From the NCBI RefSeq assembly GCF_030287445.1, contig NZ_JASVWB010000002.1, positions 2,232,001 through 2,296,000 on the forward strand: a stretch of 64,000 bases of DNA, written 5' to 3'. The translations under genes were made by a program, and so were the position numbers. The notes below the pieces were generated by a model. The model was given only the letters and a program-made list of their open reading frames with translations, searched no databases and had not been told where the DNA came from. Source of the DNA: Streptomyces sp. ALI-76-A. Lineage in GTDB: Bacteria > Actinomycetota > Actinomycetes > Streptomycetales > Streptomycetaceae. Shown piece by piece: positions 33,550 through 42,188 of this stretch. The stretch's first letter is position 1, and every line of letters begins with the position of its first letter.

Positions 33550-35270
33550 CGCGCCCGCCCCGGCTCCGGCCCAGCCGCCGTCCGCTCGCCTCCGGCGCCG
33601 CCGTCCTCACGGCCGCCTGCGCCCTCGTCCTGGTCCCCTCGGGGGCCGCGAGCGCCCACCCGCTCGGCAACTTCACCGTCAACCACTACGACGGCCTCGT
33701 CGCCGCCCCCGGCGAACTGCGCGTCCAGCACGTCGAGGACCTCGCGGAGATCCCGGCGACCCAGGCCGGGCCCGAGCTGAAGCGCCTGGGCACGGCCGAG
33801 TGGGCCCGGCAGCGCTGTGCCACGGCCGCCCGGGACACCGAGGTCACCGTCGACGGCCGTACGGCCGCCCTCGCGGTGCGAGGCAGCCGGGCACGCGTGG
33901 CACCCGGCCAGGCCGGGCTCGACACCCTCCGCGTGGAGTGCCGGCTGACCGCGCCGCTCCCCGAGGACGACACCGTCGCCCTCGGTTTCCGCAGCGCGGG
34001 CGCCTCCTCCGGCCCCGGCTGGCGGGAGATCACCGCGCGCGGCGACCGGATGACGCTCACCGCGTCGGACGTGCCGAAGACCTCGCTGTCCCGCGAACTC
34101 ACCACGTATCCGGAGGAGTTGCTCTCCTCCCCCGCCGACACCACGTCCGCCTCGCTCCGGGTGCGGACCGGCGGCCCGGCCCTGGCCGACGCGGACCAGG
34201 ACGCTCCCGCCGCCTCCGTCCTCCCGCGCGGTGCCGACCGCTGGACGCGGGCCCTGGACTCCCTGGTCGCCCGCCACGACCTCACCGTCGGCTTCGCCGC
34301 GCTGGCCCTCCTCATCGCCGTCGCCCTGGGCGCCATGCACGCGCTCGCACCGGGCCACGGCAAGACGCTGATGGCGGCGGTGGCGGCGGCCCGGGGCGGC
34401 CGGGCCCGGATGAAGGACGTCCTGCCGCTGGCCGCCTCGGTGACCGTCACCCACACCCTGGGCGTGGTCGCCCTCGGCCTCCTGGTGACGGCCGGCTCGG
34501 CGGCGGCGCCCTCGGTGATCGCCTGGCTGGGCATCGCGAGCGGCGCCCTGGTCACGGCGGCCGGACTGACCCTCGTACGACGGGCCTGGCACAACCGGGC
34601 CCACGCGCGCGGGCACACACCCGACCACGGGCACACACCTGGCCATGGGCACGGACACAGCCACGACCACGACCACGGGCACCCGCACCCGCACCCGCAC
34701 CCGCACGAGACGGCGGAGATCCACGAACGCCCGCTCGCCCTGGCGGCCGCACACAGCCGCCCCGCCCCCGCCGCCCGGTCCGCGCACCCGCCCGTGCCGA
34801 CGCCCGCGCCCGCGCATGACCACCCCCACCCCCACCCTCACGACCACCAGCACGACCACGACCACGGTCACAGCCACTCCCTCACGCACTCCCACGGTGG
34901 TTTCACCCACACCCACGCCACCGCCCCCACCCTCCGCGGCACGATCCTCCTGGGATTCGCCGGGGGGCTCGTGCCCAGTCCCTCCGCGGTCGTGGTGCTG
35001 GTCGGCGCCGCCGCCCTCGGGCAGGCCTGGTTCGGGCTGCTGCTCGTCGTCGCGTACGGCGTCGGGCTGGCCCTCACCCTCACCGCGGCCGGCTTCGCGG
35101 TCGTCAAGCTGGGTACCGGTGTCACCCGGATGCTCGACACGCGCCCGCGCTGGGCGGCCGGTCCGCTGACCGCCCTGGTGCGCAGGACCGTCCCCCTGGG
35201 GTCCGCGCTCGTCGTCGTGGCCCTTGGGGCCGGATTGCTGCTCAAGGGGGCGGCATCCGTACTCGGCTGA
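33546..35270 (+). CDS. NicO/RcnA-like nickel-cobalt efflux protein with His-rich loop
   Basis: A 574-residue membrane protein. It has a signal peptide, then an extracytoplasmic domain (HPLGNFTVNHYDGL through about residue 240), then six or more helices of the NicO family starting VGFAALALLIAVALGAMHALAPGHGKTL. A large loop (about residues 355-450) contains dozens of histidines (HGHGHSHDHDHGHPHPHPH and later runs), a metal-binding reservoir. The second helical half begins LRGTILLGFAGGLVPSPSA. The GTG start at 33546 overlaps the TPR gene stop. Export of Ni, Co or another transition metal is the family role; the actual metal is not shown. Confidence 0.9.
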   Translation: MTRPPRLRPSRRPLASGAAVLTAACALVLVPSGAASAHPLGNFTVNHYDGLVAAPGELRVQHVEDLAEIPATQAGPELKRLGTAEWARQRCATAARDTEVTVDGRTAALAVRGSRARVAPGQAGLDTLRVECRLTAPLPEDDTVALGFRSAGASSGPGWREITARGDRMTLTASDVPKTSLSRELTTYPEELLSSPADTTSASLRVRTGGPALADADQDAPAASVLPRGADRWTRALDSLVARHDLTVGFAALALLIAVALGAMHALAPGHGKTLMAAVAAARGGRARMKDVLPLAASVTVTHTLGVVALGLLVTAGSAAAPSVIAWLGIASGALVTAAGLTLVRRAWHNRAHARGHTPDHGHTPGHGHGHSHDHDHGHPHPHPHPHETAEIHERPLALAAAHSRPAPAARSAHPPVPTPAPAHDHPHPHPHDHQHDHDHGHSHSLTHSHGGFTHTHATAPTLRGTILLGFAGGLVPSPSAVVVLVGAAALGQAWFGLLLVVAYGVGLALTLTAAGFAVVKLGTGVTRMLDTRPRWAAGPLTALVRRTVPLGSALVVVALGAGLLLKGAASVLG

Positions 35271-35357
35271 GCTACTTTTGGGGAGAAAACGCGCGGATCA
35301 GTACGAGGATCACCACGTGGCGTGGACCGTGCACGCGGATGCGAATGGGGGACGCCC

Positions 35358-36974
35358 GTGTCCGAAGAACCGGGCAGTGAACGTCTGATCGCCGGGCGGT
35401 ACCGCCTGCTGTCCCCGCTCGGCGAGGGTGGCATGGGAACCGTGTGGCGGGCCCGCGACGAGGTGCTGCACCGCGAGGTCGCCGTCAAGGAGGTGCGCGC
35501 GCCCGCCGGGCTCCAGGGCTCGGAGGTCGAGCGGATGTACGCCCGGCTGGAGCGGGAGGCGTGGGCGGCGGCCCGGGTCGCCAACCGCAACGTGGTCACG
35601 GTGTACGACGTGGCCACCCAGGACGGCCGTCCGTGGATCGTCATGGAGATCGTGCGCGGCATCTCGCTCGCCGAACTGCTGGACGCCGAGGGCCCGCTCC
35701 CGCCGCAGCGGGCCGCGCACATCGGTGCGGAGGTGCTGTCCGCGCTGCGGGCCGCGCACGAGGCCGGGGTGCTGCACCGGGACGTGAAACCGGCCAACGT
35801 GCTCATGTCCAACGACGGCCGGGTCGTGCTCACCGACTTCGGCATCGCCCAGGTCGAGGGCAGTTCGGCGCTGACCATGACCGGCGAGGTCATCGGCTCG
35901 CCGGAGTTCCTGGCGCCGGAGCGGGCGCTGGGCCGCACGCCCGGACCCGAGTCGGACCTGTGGTCCCTGGGCGTGCTGCTGTACGCGGCGGTCGAGGGTC
36001 ACTCCCCGTTCCGCCAGAACACCCCGCTCAGCACCCTGCGCGCGATCGTCGACGAGGAGCTGCCGCCGCCGTACCGGGCCGGGCCGCTCGCCCAGGTGAT
36101 CGAGGGGCTGCTGCGCAAGGACCCGGCCGAGCGGCTGTCGGCGGAGCGGGCGGAGCAGGACCTGCGGATCGTCGGCGCGGGCGGTACGCCCCGCGCCGAC
36201 GCGGTCCAGGCGTCCCCGTACCCGCCGACGGTCGCGGCCCACCGTCAGCCGCCGGCCACCGCGCCGGCTCCGCAGTCGTGGACGGGGCCCGCCCCGGCGG
36301 CCGGGCCGACCGGCACCACGACCGCGCCGGCACGGCCGCGCCGTGACCGCCGCGCCGCCGTCGTGCTGATCGCGGGCTGCGTCGCGCTGGCGCTGGCGAT
36401 CGGGGGGCTTACCTACGCGCTGCTGAACGACGACGACGGGGGGAACGGGGCCGGCGCCACGCCGACCGCGACCGGGACGACCGGGCTGAGTTCGCCGTCG
36501 GTGAGCGACAGCGCGCCGCAGGACACCGGATCCCCGGAGCCGACGCCGAGTCCGAGCGAAAGGACCACCTCCGCCGCTCCGCAGCAGTCGGTGGAGGTGT
36601 CGCTGGCGGGGGCGCGCACGCAGTACTCCGGTACCTGCCCGCCGGCCGAGGGCGAGGCGCCCGCCTTCACGGCGACGTTCACGGTCGGCGAACTGCCGGC
36701 CGAGGTGAGCTACCGCTGGGTGTCGCGGGACGGCGAGGTCATGGACGCGGGGTGGAAGACCCTCTCGTTCGCGGAGGGCGACGGCCGGACCAAGCAGGAC
36801 ACGGCGTTCGTGACGACCACCGAGGACAGCGGGAGCTTCGAGAACGAGATCAGCGTCGAGGTCCGCGAGCCCGTGCGCGCGACGTCCAACGCGGTGCCGT
36901 TCACGGTGACCTGTGAGTCGGAGGCCTCGTCGGGCGAGGCCTCCGCTTCCCCTTCTGTCTCGGAGACTCCCTGA
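35358..36974 (+). CDS. Membrane Ser/Thr protein kinase (Hanks type)
   Basis: A 538-residue receptor-like kinase. The kinase domain occupies about residues 12-270, with glycine loop LGEGGMGTVW, lysine in VAVKEV, catalytic loop HRDVKPANVL, DFGIAQ and the activation segment GSPEFLAPE. A Pro/Ala-rich linker, a transmembrane helix (AAVVLIAGCVALALAIGGLTYALL) and an extracellular Ser/Thr-rich region with a beta-rich domain follow. The external part has no PASTA repeats. The GTG at 35358 follows GGGGGAC. The last codons contain a perfect 10-bp stem that probably terminates transcription from both sides. It is convergent with the lipase gene, with only two bases between stop codons. Confidence 0.93.
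   Translation: MSEEPGSERLIAGRYRLLSPLGEGGMGTVWRARDEVLHREVAVKEVRAPAGLQGSEVERMYARLEREAWAAARVANRNVVTVYDVATQDGRPWIVMEIVRGISLAELLDAEGPLPPQRAAHIGAEVLSALRAAHEAGVLHRDVKPANVLMSNDGRVVLTDFGIAQVEGSSALTMTGEVIGSPEFLAPERALGRTPGPESDLWSLGVLLYAAVEGHSPFRQNTPLSTLRAIVDEELPPPYRAGPLAQVIEGLLRKDPAERLSAERAEQDLRIVGAGGTPRADAVQASPYPPTVAAHRQPPATAPAPQSWTGPAPAAGPTGTTTAPARPRRDRRAAVVLIAGCVALALAIGGLTYALLNDDDGGNGAGATPTATGTTGLSSPSVSDSAPQDTGSPEPTPSPSERTTSAAPQQSVEVSLAGARTQYSGTCPPAEGEAPAFTATFTVGELPAEVSYRWVSRDGEVMDAGWKTLSFAEGDGRTKQDTAFVTTTEDSGSFENEISVEVREPVRATSNAVPFTVTCESEASSGEASASPSVSETP
36920..36944. terminator. Hairpin inside the 3' end of the kinase gene
   Basis: GGAGGCCTCG and CGAGGCCTCC form a perfect 10-bp stem with a 5-base loop, followed by a pyrimidine-rich run. 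It overlaps coding sequence because the convergent lipase gene starts only two bases past the kinase stop, leaving no other room for a terminator. Confidence 0.55.
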
Positions 36975-36976
36975 GG

Positions 36977-37783
36977 TCAGGCCAGGCCGTCGAACACCGG
37001 CAGGTAGCCGCCGGACTGGCCGGCCGCCGTCGGGTGGTACGACTCGCCCACGTTGAGCAGGCTGAGGCTGTGCAGCCAGGAACTGCCGGAGCAGATCTCG
37101 TGGCCGGTGAAGGTGGTGCGGACGTCGCCGAAGACGAAGCCGAAGTCCGCGGCCCGCTTGGCGATGGCGGTGTCGAGGTGGTCGGCCGCGGCGTTGATGG
37201 CCCTCCGTTTGGTCTCGGAGAGGCCGACGCACGTGGTGCCGAGCTTGTAGAACCGGGGGTAACCCAGCACGACCACGCGGGCGTTGGGGGCCTTGGAGCG
37301 GATCGCCGAGTAGACGCCGTCGAGCTTGCCGGGCAGCGTCGAGTCGACGTACGCCTTGGCGGTGTCGATCCGGGACAGGCAGGCGCTGTCGGACTGGAGG
37401 ACACAGGTCGTCATGACGTCGGCGAAGCCGGCGTCGTTGCCGCCGACGCTGATCGAGACCAGGCCGGTGGCGGAGCTGAGCGGGGTCAGCTGACTCGCGA
37501 GAACATCACCCGTTCGGGCACCCGAGCAGGCGGTGAAATCGAAGGACGAGGGTGAATGGGCGGCGGCCCAGAGGTGGGGATACGCCTTCGTGCTCCGCTT
37601 GCAGTCACCGCTCGCGGCGGTGTAGCTGCCCGCGCCGACCCCGGAGGAGTAGGAGTCGCCGAGGGCCACATAGCCGCCAGGGGCGGCGAGTTGGTCCGCC
37701 TGCGCGGTCGTGGCCCCGGTGAGGGCGGTGCCGGCGGCGAGGAGGAGCGAGCCGACGTAAGCGGCAAATCGGGAACGTCTCAT
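36977..37783 (-). CDS. Secreted SGNH-hydrolase lipase/esterase
   Basis: An extracellular lipase of 268 residues. The signal peptide ends near TAQADQ. Block I GDSYSSGVGAG carries the catalytic serine, block III GGNDAGFADV the oxyanion asparagine, and block V SYHPTAAGQ the catalytic histidine. Cysteines that form disulfides in the Streptomyces enzymes are present (GDCKRS, FTACSG, TTCVLQSDSACL, TTCVGL, HEICSG). It closely resembles characterised lipases of S. coelicolor and S. rimosus. The ATG at 37783 follows GGGAGG. Confidence 0.95.
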   Translation of the reverse strand: MRRSRFAAYVGSLLLAAGTALTGATTAQADQLAAPGGYVALGDSYSSGVGAGSYTAASGDCKRSTKAYPHLWAAAHSPSSFDFTACSGARTGDVLASQLTPLSSATGLVSISVGGNDAGFADVMTTCVLQSDSACLSRIDTAKAYVDSTLPGKLDGVYSAIRSKAPNARVVVLGYPRFYKLGTTCVGLSETKRRAINAAADHLDTAIAKRAADFGFVFGDVRTTFTGHEICSGSSWLHSLSLLNVGESYHPTAAGQSGGYLPVFDGLA

Positions 37784-38098
37784 GGAACCTCCCTTAGCAG
37801 GATCTCTGCCACAACCGTCGTAGCAACTACGCGTGTTGACGGGAAGTGTTCATGCCAAGACTTTTCAGCCTTTCACGGGAGCGACCCGGCGTGTTCACGG
37901 TGGTTTTGATTACGCGTCCATGACAAATATGTGACGAGCGGTCAAGTCTCTTGTTCTACCCCCGTAGACCGCTGATTCTTTACTCAGCCACGGAGAGGAA
38001 CGCAGCGCTCCCCGGCCGTGTGCGCGACGACGCGCGCACCCCCCACAGACGCGCGGCCCCACCCAGACGCGCGCCGCCTAGAGGAGGACTCCCTCGTA
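37784..38098. other. Divergent promoter region of lipase and subtilase genes
   Basis: This 315-bp stretch is less GC-rich than its surroundings and must hold the promoters for both secreted hydrolases. I see no convincing operator palindrome and cannot assign -10/-35 boxes with confidence. GAGGAGG at 38081 is the ribosome site of the subtilase. Confidence 0.5.
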
Positions 38099-39307
38099 AT
38101 GGCACACCTGCGTAGCACCAAGCTCCGGCTCGCCGCGATAACCAGCCTGGCGACCGCCGCCCTCGTGGGCGGCCTCACCACCCTGCCCGCCCACGCCGCC
38201 CCGGCGGAGGGCAAGGTCCTGGCCGCCGGCTCCCCCACGGCGGTCAAGGACAGCTACATCGTCACGCTGAAGAAGGACGCGGGCTTCAAGGCCTCCTCCA
38301 GCGAGGGCAAGAGACTCATCACGGAGTACGGCGGCACGGTGCGGAAGACGTTCGGCGCGGCGCTGAACGGCTACACCGCCACCCTCTCCGCCACCGAGGC
38401 CAGGAGACTCGCCGCCGACCCGTCGGTGGCCGTCGTCGAGCAGAACCAGCGCGTCCAGCTCACCGACACCACCCAGTCCAGCGCGCCCTGGGGCCTGGAC
38501 CGCATCGACCAGACCTCACTCCCGCTCTCCGGCACCTACACCTACCCGGACACCGGCGGCAGCGGTGTGACGGCGTACGTCATCGACACCGGTGTGCGGA
38601 TCACCCACTCCCAGATCAGCGGCCGTGCCTCGTACGGCTACGACGCCATCGACGGCGACACCGTCGCCTCCGACGGCAACGGGCACGGCACCCACGTGGC
38701 CACCACGATCGCGGGCTCCACCTACGGCGTCGCCAAGAAGGCGAAGATCGTGGCGGTCCGCGTGCTCGACAACGCCGGCTCCGGCACCACCGCCGGCGTG
38801 ATCGCGGGCATCAACTGGGTGACCAACAACCGATCCGGCCCGTCGGTCGCCAACATGTCGCTCGGCGGCGGCGCCTCCAGCACCCTGGACACGGCGGTCG
38901 CCAACTCCATCGCGAGCGGCGTGACCTACGCCGTCGCGGCGGGCAACAGCAGCGCCAACGCCTCCTCGTACTCCCCGGCCCGCGTCGCCTCGGCGATCAC
39001 GGTCGGTGCCACCACCCGCACCGACGCCCGGGCCAGCTACTCCAACTACGGCTCGGTCCTGGACATCTTCGCCCCCGGTTCCTCGATCACGGCCGGCTGG
39101 CACACCAGCGACACCGCGACGAACACCATCTCCGGTACGTCGATGGCGAGCCCGCACGTCGCGGGCGCGGCCGCGGTCTACCTCGCGGGCCACACCTCGT
39201 CCACGCCGGCGCAGGTCGCCACGGCCCTCGTCAACGGCTCCACGACCGGCAAGGTCACCAGCCCGGGCACGGGTTCCCCGAACCGCCTGCTGAAGCTCGT
39301 GCCGTAG
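38099..39307 (+). CDS. Secreted subtilisin-like serine protease (S8, proteinase K-like)
   Basis: An extracellular protease of 402 residues. It has a signal peptide to about residue 36 and an inhibitor I9 propeptide (DSYIVTLKKDAGF through VVEQNQRVQL). The mature catalytic domain begins near APWGLDRIDQ. The catalytic triad is seen in AYVIDTGVRITH (Asp), GNGHGTHVATTIAG (His) and ISGTSMASPHVAGAAA (Ser). The ATG at 38099 follows GAGGAGG. It is divergent from the lipase gene. A strong hairpin terminator lies 70 bases downstream. Confidence 0.96.
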   Translation: MAHLRSTKLRLAAITSLATAALVGGLTTLPAHAAPAEGKVLAAGSPTAVKDSYIVTLKKDAGFKASSSEGKRLITEYGGTVRKTFGAALNGYTATLSATEARRLAADPSVAVVEQNQRVQLTDTTQSSAPWGLDRIDQTSLPLSGTYTYPDTGGSGVTAYVIDTGVRITHSQISGRASYGYDAIDGDTVASDGNGHGTHVATTIAGSTYGVAKKAKIVAVRVLDNAGSGTTAGVIAGINWVTNNRSGPSVANMSLGGGASSTLDTAVANSIASGVTYAVAAGNSSANASSYSPARVASAITVGATTRTDARASYSNYGSVLDIFAPGSSITAGWHTSDTATNTISGTSMASPHVAGAAAVYLAGHTSSTPAQVATALVNGSTTGKVTSPGTGSPNRLLKLVP

Positions 39308-39376
39308 CGGTGCCGTAGCGCTCCGCTCCCGTAGTGCCGCCGGCGCCGGGGCGGCAACTCGCCCCGCCCGGCACAC

Positions 39377-39411
39377 CGTTCCCCGGAGGCCTCACCCGCC
39401 TCCGGGGAACG
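39377..39411 (+). terminator. Terminator hairpin after the subtilase gene
   Basis: CGTTCCCCGGAGG and CCTCCGGGGAACG form a perfect 13-bp stem with a 9-base loop, 70 bases past the stop codon. There is no long U tract, as is usual in Streptomyces. Confidence 0.75.
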
Positions 39412-39488
39412 CCCGCATCTTGACGGCCCGCACGCGCCTGCGCGACTCTGAAGCCCGGCATCCGGCGCTTCGGGGGGCAAAGTCGCCT

Positions 39489-39878
39489 ATGCGGACCATA
39501 CGTGTCAAGACGTCTCCAAGAGATGTGTCACCGCTGCTCGCGGGCGCCGCGACAGCCGTCGCGGGGTGCGGCGCGCTGCTCGCGCTCGCCGGCTCCGACT
39601 CACCGCTGCGCGGCCCGTTCACCCTGTTCTTCCTGCTCGCCGCGCCCGCGACCGCCATCGCCGCCGCGCTGCGCGGACTGGAGACCTTCGGCCGTCTGCT
39701 CGCCGCGGTGGCCGGCGCGGTCGCCCTGAACATGCTGGTGGCCCAGGGCATGCTGGCCACACACCACTGGTCGGTGCGCGGCGGGATCGTCGTGGTGAGC
39801 GCGATCAGCGCTCTCGGTCTCCTGCTGGCGCTGACCCGGCGGCCGCGCGGCCGTACGGCCCGACGACAGGGCGTCTGA
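39489..39878 (+). CDS. Small integral membrane protein of unknown function
   Basis: A 129-residue protein with about four hydrophobic segments (PLLAGAATAVAGCGALLALA, FTLFFLLAAPATAIAAAL, LLAAVAGAVALNMLVAQGML, GIVVVSAISALGLLLAL) and a basic C-terminus. The ATG at 39489 is used. It ends one base before the start of the acetyltransferase-like gene, so it is probably the first gene of the polysaccharide cluster. I recognise no family. Confidence 0.75.
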   Translation: MRTIRVKTSPRDVSPLLAGAATAVAGCGALLALAGSDSPLRGPFTLFFLLAAPATAIAAALRGLETFGRLLAAVAGAVALNMLVAQGMLATHHWSVRGGIVVVSAISALGLLLALTRRPRGRTARRQGV

Positions 39879-39879
39879 C

Positions 39880-40977
39880 ATGCAGATCGACGTGTACCGG
39901 CCCGGTGAGCTGAGCGCGGCCGACCGGGCGGTCTGGACGACGATGCAGTCCAAGGCCCACCTGCACGGGGCGCCCGGGCTGGCGAACCCGTTCCTGTCCC
40001 CCGAGTTCGCGCTCGCGGTGGGCCGCTGCAGACGGGGCGTACGCGTCGCGGTGGTCCGGGAGGGCGGTGAACCCGCCGCGTTCCTCCCGTACCAGAGGAC
40101 CGCCGCGGGCGTCGGCCGGGCCGTCGGACTCGGCGTCTCGGACGCCCAGGGCCTGGTGCACCGACCCGGGTTCGCCTTCGACGCCCACGAGCTGCTGCGG
40201 GCCTGCGGGCTCGCCGTCTGGGAGTTCGACCACCTGGTGGAAGGCCAGGAGCCGTTCCGGGCACACGCCACCGGCTCCTTCCCGTCGCCGGTCATCGACG
40301 TCGACCGCGGCTACGACGCCTATCTGGCCCACTTGCGGGACCGGTCACCCAAGTTCACCCGCACCACGCTCGCCAAGGAGCGCCGGCTCGGCCGGGACGC
40401 GGGCCGGGTGACCTACGTCCACGACGAGCGCGACCCGGCCGCCCTGCGCGCCCTGATGGACTGGAAGTCCGCGCAGTACCGCAGGACCGGCCGCAGCGAC
40501 CGCTTCGCGCACGACTGGATCACCCGGCTCGTGCACCAGCTGTTCCACACCCGCTCCGAGCCGTTCGCGGGGATCCTGTCCGTGCTGTACGCGGACGGCA
40601 GGCCGGTGGCCGCGCACTTCGGGCTGCGCACCGAGCGGGTGCTCGCCTGCTGGTTCCCGGCGTACGACCCGGATCACGCGAAGTACTCCCCCGGACTGGT
40701 CCTGCATCTGCGGATGGCCGAGGCGGCCGCCGCCGACGGCATCGCGTACCTGGATCTCGGCCGGGGCCAGAAGGACTACAAGGACTCCCTGAAGACACGC
40801 GAACTCGAGGTGTCGGAGGGGTGGGTGACACGACGTCACCCGGTGGCGGTCGGGCATCGCGTCCGCCGCGCTCCGGTACGGGCCCTGCGCAACGCCGTGG
40901 TGTCCCGGCCGGAGTGGTTCGAACCGGCCGACAGACTCCTCAAACAGGTGGGGAAGTTCCGTTCGGGGCGCCGGTGA
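39880..40977 (+). CDS. CelD/BcsL-type GNAT acetyltransferase
   Basis: A 365-residue FemAB/GNAT-fold protein of the class associated with polysaccharide (for example cellulose) biosynthesis. The acetyl-CoA-fold core is in the second half (FAGILSVLYADGRPVAAHFGLRT, then CWFPAYDPDHAKYSPGLVLHLRM and YLDLGRGQKDYKDSLKT). It probably adds an acyl group to a sugar or precursor in the cytoplasm. It follows the small membrane protein by one base and precedes two glycosyltransferases. Confidence 0.85.
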   Translation: MQIDVYRPGELSAADRAVWTTMQSKAHLHGAPGLANPFLSPEFALAVGRCRRGVRVAVVREGGEPAAFLPYQRTAAGVGRAVGLGVSDAQGLVHRPGFAFDAHELLRACGLAVWEFDHLVEGQEPFRAHATGSFPSPVIDVDRGYDAYLAHLRDRSPKFTRTTLAKERRLGRDAGRVTYVHDERDPAALRALMDWKSAQYRRTGRSDRFAHDWITRLVHQLFHTRSEPFAGILSVLYADGRPVAAHFGLRTERVLACWFPAYDPDHAKYSPGLVLHLRMAEAAAADGIAYLDLGRGQKDYKDSLKTRELEVSEGWVTRRHPVAVGHRVRRAPVRALRNAVVSRPEWFEPADRLLKQVGKFRSGRR

Positions 40978-41366
40978 CAGCCGATCGGCAGGTCGATCGG
41001 TAACGGTCAAACCATCAAAAACGTGAGGCCTCGTTCCAGGTCTTGCCATACAGGCTCAATCGTCAATACCGTCGTACATCTCACCCGCACCGGTTCGTCA
41101 TCAAGCGGCTCCAGGGGAGGGCTCAGGACCGCGATGGATCCCGGCGCGGGGCGCGGTAGGGGGGTGCCGTGCTCGGTGATCACTCCGATGACCGGGTCGT
41201 GCCGCGCGACCGGCTGCCGTTCTCGGGGCCGGCCAGCTTTGCCAACTCACCCGGCAAGCACGGAGATCGTTCCGGCATGCCCCGGGTGAGAACCCCCCTT
41301 TCGAACCGGACACGAAGCCGGGCCGCCCAGGGGCGGGCGGTCCACCGGACGAGAGGGACCAGACTC
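40978..41366. other. Intergenic region upstream of the glycosyltransferase operon
   Basis: These 389 bases begin with a moderately AT-rich part (near 41003-41090) that probably carries the operon promoter, and end with GAGAGGGACC before the ATG. No gene, repeat or strong hairpin is evident. An in-frame upward extension of the glycosyltransferase is possible but has no ribosome site. Confidence 0.45.
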
Positions 41367-42188
41367 ATGAGCTCAGTTCTGCGCCCGGCCAGTGCGGGCC
41401 AAGATCCGTCGATCGCCGTCACGTACCGGCCGATCTCCTCTCACCTGGCCATCACGCCACCGGTGAGTGTGGTGATTCCCGCCATGAACGAGGCGGAGAA
41501 TCTCCCGTACGTCTTCAAGACGCTTCCGGACTGGATCCACGAAGTGGTGCTGGTGGACGGCAACTCCACCGACGGCACCGTCGACGTGGCCCGCTCGCTG
41601 TGGCCGGACGTCAAGGTCGTCGAGCAGCGCGGCAAGGGCAAGGGCGACGCGCTGATCACCGGGTTCCAGGCCGCGAGCGGCGACATCATCGTGATGGTCG
41701 ACGCGGACGGCTCGGCCGACGGCAACGAGATCGTCAGCTATGTCTCCGCCCTCGTCTCGGGCGCGGACTTCGCCAAGGGCTCCCGCTTCGCCAACGGCGG
41801 CGGCACCGACGACATGACCTTCATCCGCAAGCTCGGCAACTGGGCGCTGTGCACGGCCGTCAACCGCAAGTTCGGCGCCCGCTACACGGACCTGTGCTAC
41901 GGCTACAACGCGTTCTGGCGGCACTGCCTCGACAAGATCGAACTGGACTGCACCGGCTTCGAGGTGGAGACCCTGATGAACATCCGGGTCGTCAAGGCGG
42001 GGCTCAAGGTGCAGGAGATACCGAGCCACGAGTACCTCCGCATCCACGGCACCAGCAATCTGCGGGCCGTGCGGGACGGGCTCAGGGTGCTCAGGGTGAT
42101 CCTGCGGGAGCGTTCCAACCGGCGGGCGCTGCGCAGCCGCAGGCACCCCTCCCCGATGCTCGACTCGGTCCGGGGAGAGGTGTCTTGA
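41367..42188 (+). CDS. Family 2 glycosyltransferase (DPM1-like)
   Basis: A 273-residue GT-A enzyme. The nucleotide-sugar site is visible as VSVVIPAMNEAENLP and VDGNSTDGT, and the metal-binding motif as MVDADGSADG. There is no C-terminal membrane domain, so it is a soluble or peripheral enzyme of the dolichol-phosphate-mannose synthase-like group. Its stop overlaps the TTG start of the next gene by four bases. It probably makes a lipid-linked sugar for the cluster. Confidence 0.9.
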   Translation: MSSVLRPASAGQDPSIAVTYRPISSHLAITPPVSVVIPAMNEAENLPYVFKTLPDWIHEVVLVDGNSTDGTVDVARSLWPDVKVVEQRGKGKGDALITGFQAASGDIIVMVDADGSADGNEIVSYVSALVSGADFAKGSRFANGGGTDDMTFIRKLGNWALCTAVNRKFGARYTDLCYGYNAFWRHCLDKIELDCTGFEVETLMNIRVVKAGLKVQEIPSHEYLRIHGTSNLRAVRDGLRVLRVILRERSNRRALRSRRHPSPMLDSVRGEVS

